Shown: in pieces, positions 59,146 to 64,000 of the stretch
How the letters are laid out: every line of letters starts with the position of its first letter
Numbering within the stretch: position 1 is the stretch's first letter
DNA from: Clostridia bacterium
Lineage (GTDB): Bacteria > Bacillota > Clostridia > Lachnospirales > Lachnospiraceae
Direction: 5' to 3'
NCBI GenBank assembly: GCA_910576325.1
Contig: CAJTIM010000013.1
Location: 1 to 64,000, forward strand
Length of the DNA: 64,000 nucleotides
Translations under genes and position numbers: made by a program
The notes under the pieces: generated by a model
The model's input: only the letters and a program-made list of their open reading frames with translations
Databases searched by the model: none
What the model was told of the DNA's origin: nothing

Positions 59146-62100
59146 TTAACGCTTCTTAAGCTTCTTTGTCAGAAACTCCATTTTTGCAATGCTCAAATCA
59201 TTGCGCACGGACTCCCTGCATGCCTTTTCATAGCAGTTCAGAGCTTCCGCAAGATTTCCTTCTTTTTCGTAAAGAAATCCCATAGCCTCCCAGTAATCTT
59301 CACACTCTTTAAAGTTGCAGTGACGGCATTTGGCTGCCTTTTCAATCTGGTTAAAATACTTCTTTGCCATCTCCAGATCGCCAAGGTAGAAATACATGGC
59401 GCCCATATTGTAAAGGCGGCTTCTTCTATAATAGAAATCATTTAAGTATTTGTCAATATGCCCGAAGCGTCTGCCGATAGATTCCAGTGCAAGCTTCTGA
59501 TAGGGAATGCCCTTATCCGGAGTTCCCAGCTCATAATAGCACTCCATAATACTGCGGCAGCAGCGATCATAGCCGTAAGCATTCTTATTCTTCAGATCCA
59601 GAGCCTTCTGATAGCACTCCAGAGCCTTCTTTGTATTTTTCTTATAATACAGATACACATCCGCAATATGGCTCCATGCATCCGAAGCATCCCCGTCATT
59701 TTCCGCCTTCTTCCGGGCGGTCTGATAAAGGGAAATGGCCTTGGCAAAGCGCTTCATCTGCACATATACCTCGCCTGCCTCCAGGTAATAGGAAACCGTA
59801 TCCTCCCCGTAGAAGCTTTTGATCTCCTCCATCGCCTGATCCAACAGGTGCATCTTCTTCAGCACCCGGATAATATCCTTGCGGATGGCGCGGTTCTGAG
59901 GAAACTCCTGGCTTCCCTTCCGATACCATTCCAAAGCCCTTGTAAAATCACACATGCGCTCATAGGTGCCCCCAAGGTTGCTGTAGGCGATGATCGTCTC
60001 ATTTTCCTCCATCACCTCAATGGACTTTTTGAACAGCTCGACAGCTCTCTCATACTGCTCCGTGTATTTGTAAATACAGCCCTGGTTATTGTAGGCATAC
60101 GTATTATTCGGCTCCAGCTCCGCAGCCTTTATAAAATCAGCCTCAGCCAAATCCCACTCTCCTGCCTCCAGATACAAAAGGCCGCGCTCAATATAATAGT
60201 AGGCACAGGGATCTAATTCCAACTGCCGGGTGGCAAAGGGAACAGCCTCTTTATAATACTTCAAATCGCCCGTATCCTTTAAAATATCCGTATAAATGTC
60301 CACGATCCGGCTGTTGGCCCTGGGATTCTCCTCATTGACCTTTAAAACCTTTTTGTAATACTCAAGAGCCTGACTCCGCTTGCCCATGCTGGCGTAGCAG
60401 CGGGCCATATTTTCATATACGAGTTCATTTTCCCCGTATTCCTTCTCGCAGATCTGGTAATCGGCCATCGCCCGGTCATGCTCCTTGAGATCCGCCAGGG
60501 TATTGGCCCGAATCCACAGATACAGCTTATCATTATGAAAACCGCATGCTTTTTCTATGTACTTTAAGGCGTCTCTCTGACGGTCAAGCCCCCGGCAGCA
60601 GCGTGCAATCTCATAGTACAGCTCCGCCATCTGCTCGTCGGTTACGCTCTCCCGGTACTCCTTAAACTTCTCCTCCAGTTTTTTCGCCTGCTCATAGGCT
60701 GCCTTGAACTCCTCATCCTTTTCCGCCGTCTCTCTTGCAATAGTCAGCTCAATCAGATCCAGCTTGGGACTTCCGACCTCCGCTTCCTCCGCCTGTTTTA
60801 AGATTCCTCTGGCATCGTCATACTGGCCGTAGCGGATAAATACATCCGCAGCCAGCTCATAAATCTGAGGATAACCGTTATAAATATCCTTGGCACTGTA
60901 AAAGTTGTCCACAACGCCCTGTCCGTTATGCATCTCATAGCAGCATTTCTGGCGCAGCACATAGGCATAAAAATCATTGCGGTCCGTCTCGATCATCTGA
61001 TCGCACACATCCACGGCCTTCTGATATTCCTCCTGATCCATGTAAATCTGTGCTTTTTCAATCTGATAATTCCGGGTATTCGGCTCCTGCTTCAAAGCCT
61101 CATCAATGGACTCCAAAGCCTGCTCATAGCAGGATTCCTGTTCTTCCTTCGGAAGCTCCCCTTCCTTTGCAAGCATATGAAGTGCCTTTGCAATAATCTC
61201 GCAGGCTCCGGCAATCCGCCCCGGAATCCGATCCAGCTGCTTGCCCTTTTCCTCTTCCTTCGCCTCGGCTTCCCTGGCCTCCGCCTCCGTTTGGATACAG
61301 GGAATACAGGCTCTTGCCGCGTCTACGGCCTTTTGGTACTGCTGCTCCATCAGATAGCACTTGGAAAGGAGACTGTAGTATTCCGCCCTTCTGCTTTCGC
61401 CCATACTGCGGCCCTCCAGAAGAGCCGTACCCTTCCCCGGGAGATCATTTTGAAGGTAGCACCAGCCAAGCTCCATCACATCCTCGTCCGAAGCCTCCTC
61501 CTTCTCAATCCGCTCCTCATAAAGCTTCATAAGGCTTTGATTGATATCCCGCATCGTCTCCAGAAGCGCATCCTCCTGGGAACTGATACGAAGAGCCTCC
61601 ACGCAGTATTCCTTGGCCTTTATGGGGTCTCCCTGCTCCTGATAATGCTTCGCCAGGTATTTATTTGCCATATAATGCGTCGGACACTCCTTCAGAATCT
61701 TTTCAAAGCAGTCCTTCGCCTCTTCCTTTTCTCCGTTTTCCCAGAAAATCTCGCCTCCGTAGGCAAGACTGCGCATATCGTCCTCCATCAATGCCAGAAG
61801 GCCGTGTATCCATCCGGAAGCCTTGGCAATATCCTCTCGGTTCCGCTCAAGCCGGGCCTCCTCCAGCATCAGATAGGGATGGGAAACAGGCAGATGCTTC
61901 AAAGTATCCAGAATACCGCCTGCTCCCTCTACGTCCCCGCTGTCATTCTTCCTGCAAAGCTCGTAATAATGGTACAGAAACGTATCATAATCCCCTTCAT
62001 CCGCCCCTTTAAACGCCTCATAGGGAAAGTCGTCGTCACTCTGACACTGATGCATAACAAAATCTATAAAATTCGGATGAAATTTTTCCAGAAGCTCCGT

Positions 62101-62526
62101 CCGCTCCTCCTGGAGATTGAACGTCTTGTCAATCAATTTCCAAATATCGGTCTTAATCCGGTAATTATCTGCCAGAAAATCAAGGAGTGCATCCCGAACC
62201 TCCACGCTGGTATCCAGATCCAGACAGATATCATCCCGCAGAAGTTCTTCCCACAAAGAGGCATCCAGACGCTTAGAGAGCGAAAAATAAACCTCCCGCA
62301 CCCGTTCGATCCAAAGCTCCACCGGCGTCTCCGGCGCCTTTTTCAGCTCCTCCGGGCGATCCGCATAGGCATTGGCCGCCTCATAAGCCTCCCGAAGCCG
62401 CTTAAACCCTTCCGGATCATCCTCCGGATTCACCTTCACCAACAGCCGCCGGTAGGCATCCTGAATCACCTGCTTATCTTTTGTCTTTTCAATTTCCAGA
62501 ATGGAAAAGCTAATGGTTTCGTCCAT
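59146..62526 (-). CDS. Giant TPR protein with J-like N-terminus
   Basis: 1126 residues from ATG 62526. The first 55 residues (IQDAYRRLLVKVNPEDDPEGFKRLREAYEAAN) match a J-domain helix II-III pattern, but HPD is NPE (33-35). The rest is a long series of TPR-like repeats (for example AYNNQGCIYKYTEQYERAVELFKKS). Adjacent to the Hsp70 paralogue on the same strand. Likely a scaffold that brings clients to that Hsp70; no signal peptide, so cytoplasmic. Confidence 0.85.
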   Translation of the reverse strand: MDETISFSILEIEKTKDKQVIQDAYRRLLVKVNPEDDPEGFKRLREAYEAANAYADRPEELKKAPETPVELWIERVREVYFSLSKRLDASLWEELLRDDICLDLDTSVEVRDALLDFLADNYRIKTDIWKLIDKTFNLQEERTELLEKFHPNFIDFVMHQCQSDDDFPYEAFKGADEGDYDTFLYHYYELCRKNDSGDVEGAGGILDTLKHLPVSHPYLMLEEARLERNREDIAKASGWIHGLLALMEDDMRSLAYGGEIFWENGEKEEAKDCFEKILKECPTHYMANKYLAKHYQEQGDPIKAKEYCVEALRISSQEDALLETMRDINQSLMKLYEERIEKEEASDEDVMELGWCYLQNDLPGKGTALLEGRSMGESRRAEYYSLLSKCYLMEQQYQKAVDAARACIPCIQTEAEAREAEAKEEEKGKQLDRIPGRIAGACEIIAKALHMLAKEGELPKEEQESCYEQALESIDEALKQEPNTRNYQIEKAQIYMDQEEYQKAVDVCDQMIETDRNDFYAYVLRQKCCYEMHNGQGVVDNFYSAKDIYNGYPQIYELAADVFIRYGQYDDARGILKQAEEAEVGSPKLDLIELTIARETAEKDEEFKAAYEQAKKLEEKFKEYRESVTDEQMAELYYEIARCCRGLDRQRDALKYIEKACGFHNDKLYLWIRANTLADLKEHDRAMADYQICEKEYGENELVYENMARCYASMGKRSQALEYYKKVLKVNEENPRANSRIVDIYTDILKDTGDLKYYKEAVPFATRQLELDPCAYYYIERGLLYLEAGEWDLAEADFIKAAELEPNNTYAYNNQGCIYKYTEQYERAVELFKKSIEVMEENETIIAYSNLGGTYERMCDFTRALEWYRKGSQEFPQNRAIRKDIIRVLKKMHLLDQAMEEIKSFYGEDTVSYYLEAGEVYVQMKRFAKAISLYQTARKKAENDGDASDAWSHIADVYLYYKKNTKKALECYQKALDLKNKNAYGYDRCCRSIMECYYELGTPDKGIPYQKLALESIGRRFGHIDKYLNDFYYRRSRLYNMGAMYFYLGDLEMAKKYFNQIEKAAKCRHCNFKECEDYWEAMGFLYEKEGNLAEALNCYEKACRESVRNDLSIAKMEFLTKKLKKR

Positions 62527-62651
62527 AGATATCATCCCTTTCGCGCATTTGTTCACACTATTTTCAAGTATAGCACAAAAGGCTAAAAATGTGAAGAACA
62601 TGGACAAAAAATAGCATTACATACCCCTCACCCCTTCGCCCTCCAAAGTCA

Positions 62652-62871
62652 GGATAAGCGTCTGGCGGCAGACTGGCCCTATGGTTTTTCCAATATCCAG
62701 TGTCCGGCTGTTCACGCACAGGCGTCTGATATGGGCGAACATTGACAAAAAATCCATCACATCACAAAACAAATCAAGTCAATGTACGCTCAGAGCAGAC
62801 GCCTGTACGTGAACCGTCCGAACACGGATATGGAAAAATCATAGGGCCAGTCTGCCGCCAGACGCTTATCC
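62652..62871. repeat. 220-bp near-perfect palindrome
   Basis: Arms of about 95 bases (GGATAAGCGTCTGGCGGCAG at the left; complement ends at 62871) with few mismatches and a 31-base AT-rich loop (62747-62777). The innermost pairing is ACATTGAC/GTCAATGT. Just behind the GerA stop; no coding sense. Confidence 0.9.
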
Positions 62872-62879
62872 GTCCCCAC

Positions 62880-64000
62880 CTACTCCTTCAGCCGCAGCCT
62901 CAAAAACCTCTTCTTAAGCTGCGTCAGATTCAGCGGCAACAAAGGATAAATATAACTCTTCCCCGCAATCGTCTTATTCCCCACAATCGCCACAACCGTA
63001 ATCAGAAGCCCGATCAAAAATCCCCAAAGATCAAACAGAGAAGTAAGCACAAGCATAATCAGCCGCATAAACTTAAGCGCATAGCTCAGTTCATAACTGG
63101 ACTGCGTATAATTTGCAATCGCCACAAACGCCATATACATCATAATCTCCGCATTAAACCACCCGGAATCCACCGTAAACTGCCCAAGCACAATACCGGC
63201 CACCACACTCAGCGGCGTGCTTAACATACTCGGCGTATTAATCGCCGCAAGCCTTAAGCCGTCAATGGCAAGCTCCAGCATCAAAAACTGCCACACAATG
63301 GGCACATTAATCGTGTCCTTAATCTCAATAAAAGAAAGCCAAGGCGGAACCCACTGCGGATTCTGAAACAGCAGCAGAAACACCGGTGTCAAAAGCAGCG
63401 TAATAAGCGCAATCAAAAACCGCGTCAACCTCAGATAAGATCCGGTCACCGGCGGGAAATAATAATCATCCGCTTCCTCCACAATATCAAAAATCGACGT
63501 CGGCACAACCATCGCCTGAGGAGAATTATCTACTAAAACAACAATATTCCCCTCCAGGATAGCCGCAGAAGCCGCATCGGGCCGCTCCGTAAACTTGAAC
63601 TTCGGAAAGGGATTAAACCATTTCCTGTCATAAATACATTCCGCCAGACTTTCCTGATTCATAGTCAGCGCATCCACCTTAATCGCATTGATCCGCCCCC
63701 GGATCTCCCGGAGAAGCTTCCGATCCACCCGATCCTGCATATAGCAAAGTACAATATCCGTCCGCGACGTCCTCCCCGCCGTAAGAATCTCCATAGACAG
63801 CTTGGGACTTCGGATTCTCCGCCGGATAAGAGCCGTATTAAACACCACCGTCTCCACAAATCCATCCTTAGAACCCCGAAGCGCCTTGTCCTTGGAAGGC
63901 TCGTCCACCCCGCGCATGGGATAAGAACGGCAGTCCAGGCCGATACAGGTATCGTAACCGTCGATCAACAGGCAGGTAATACCCGAGAGCAGGCTCTGAA
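62880..64000 (-). CDS. Spore germination protein GerA family (partial at right edge)
   Basis: The frame is open to the edge; the visible part is the C-terminal 373 residues. LLIDGYDTCIGLDCRSYPMRGVDEPSKD, DGFVETVVFNTALIRRRIRSP and VPTSIFDIVEEADDYYFPPVTGSYLRL are typical GerAA/GerKA/SpoVAF-type motifs. Four to five membrane helices follow. Component of a nutrient germinant receptor in the spore inner membrane. Its C-terminus lacks the long tail of some GerA proteins. Confidence 0.92.
   Translation of the reverse strand, partial: QSLLSGITCLLIDGYDTCIGLDCRSYPMRGVDEPSKDKALRGSKDGFVETVVFNTALIRRRIRSPKLSMEILTAGRTSRTDIVLCYMQDRVDRKLLREIRGRINAIKVDALTMNQESLAECIYDRKWFNPFPKFKFTERPDAASAAILEGNIVVLVDNSPQAMVVPTSIFDIVEEADDYYFPPVTGSYLRLTRFLIALITLLLTPVFLLLFQNPQWVPPWLSFIEIKDTINVPIVWQFLMLELAIDGLRLAAINTPSMLSTPLSVVAGIVLGQFTVDSGWFNAEIMMYMAFVAIANYTQSSYELSYALKFMRLIMLVLTSLFDLWGFLIGLLITVVAIVGNKTIAGKSYIYPLLPLNLTQLKKRFLRLRLKE

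Noticed and set aside
60928..62586. 552-codon rightward frame opposite the TPR gene
   Set aside because: Low-complexity shadow of a repeat protein; no start signal.
62742..63224. 160-codon rightward frame opposite gerA
   Set aside because: Antisense to the GerA coding region and starts inside the palindrome.

Overview
The window comes from a spore-forming anaerobic Firmicute, most likely a gut Lachnospiraceae-type Clostridium. Evidence: a GerA-family spore germination gene at the right edge, strong AGGAGG ribosome binding sites throughout, an LPxTG adhesin, and a conjugative element of the Tn916/Tn1549 kind. No rRNA, tRNA, CRISPR array or classical insertion sequence was seen.

The layout is three nested levels of insertion. 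(1) Ordinary chromosome is seen only at the right, about 55.75-64 kb: the front of an S8 subtilase, a precorrin-2 dehydrogenase and YbaK deacylase pair, an Hsp70 paralogue with a giant TPR/J-like partner, and GerA. (2) The subtilase gene stops right after its catalytic Asp motif. Left of it lies foreign-looking DNA (46.98-55.7 kb, continuing at 1-4.17 kb): an actin-like/ParR-like segregation locus, a thioester-domain Cna-B adhesin, and an AT-rich operon of small peptide, ATP-grasp ligase, three-helix membrane protein and KAP NTPase. (3) Inside the ATP-grasp gene sits a 42.8-kb integrative conjugative element (ICE; 4166-46983, flanked by TAAAAT). Removing it and one TAAAAT restores a 319-codon reading frame exactly. 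(4) Inside the ICE, the small T4SS gene maff2 is split by a 9.9-kb serine-recombinase mobilizable transposon (about 32204-42096, GC dinucleotide at each end). Removing it also restores the frame.

ICE, left to right: integrase and excisionase; a sigma-like factor and HTH protein; AT-rich cargo (two-component system with its own ABC transporter, controlling a second ABC transporter through a visible tandem-repeat promoter); XRE regulator; an oriT-like site, MobC and relaxase; then a long leftward transfer module (zinc-ribbon protein, TTRAP-like protein, LtrC/ArdC-like giant, topoisomerase III, DUF4366, DUF4315, CHAP hydrolase, VirB4, PrgI, MT-A70 methylase, TrbL-like, Maff2, VirD4, PcfB, DUF5348, replication initiator). 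A second, inverted copy of the oriT-like site lies in front of topB. The nested transposon brings its own recombinase, TnpW, DnaC-like loader, RepA, zinc-ribbon protein, relaxase, MobC, regulators and a divergent transporter/TetR pair.

The best candidate for an undescribed system is the graspetide-like operon interrupted by the ICE. Second are a pair of about 150-bp structured hairpins, one in the ICE and one in the nested transposon, with apparent compensatory changes and a DnaA-box-like sequence in one copy. Several intergenic palindromes also stand out, at 57.2 kb and 62.7 kb.
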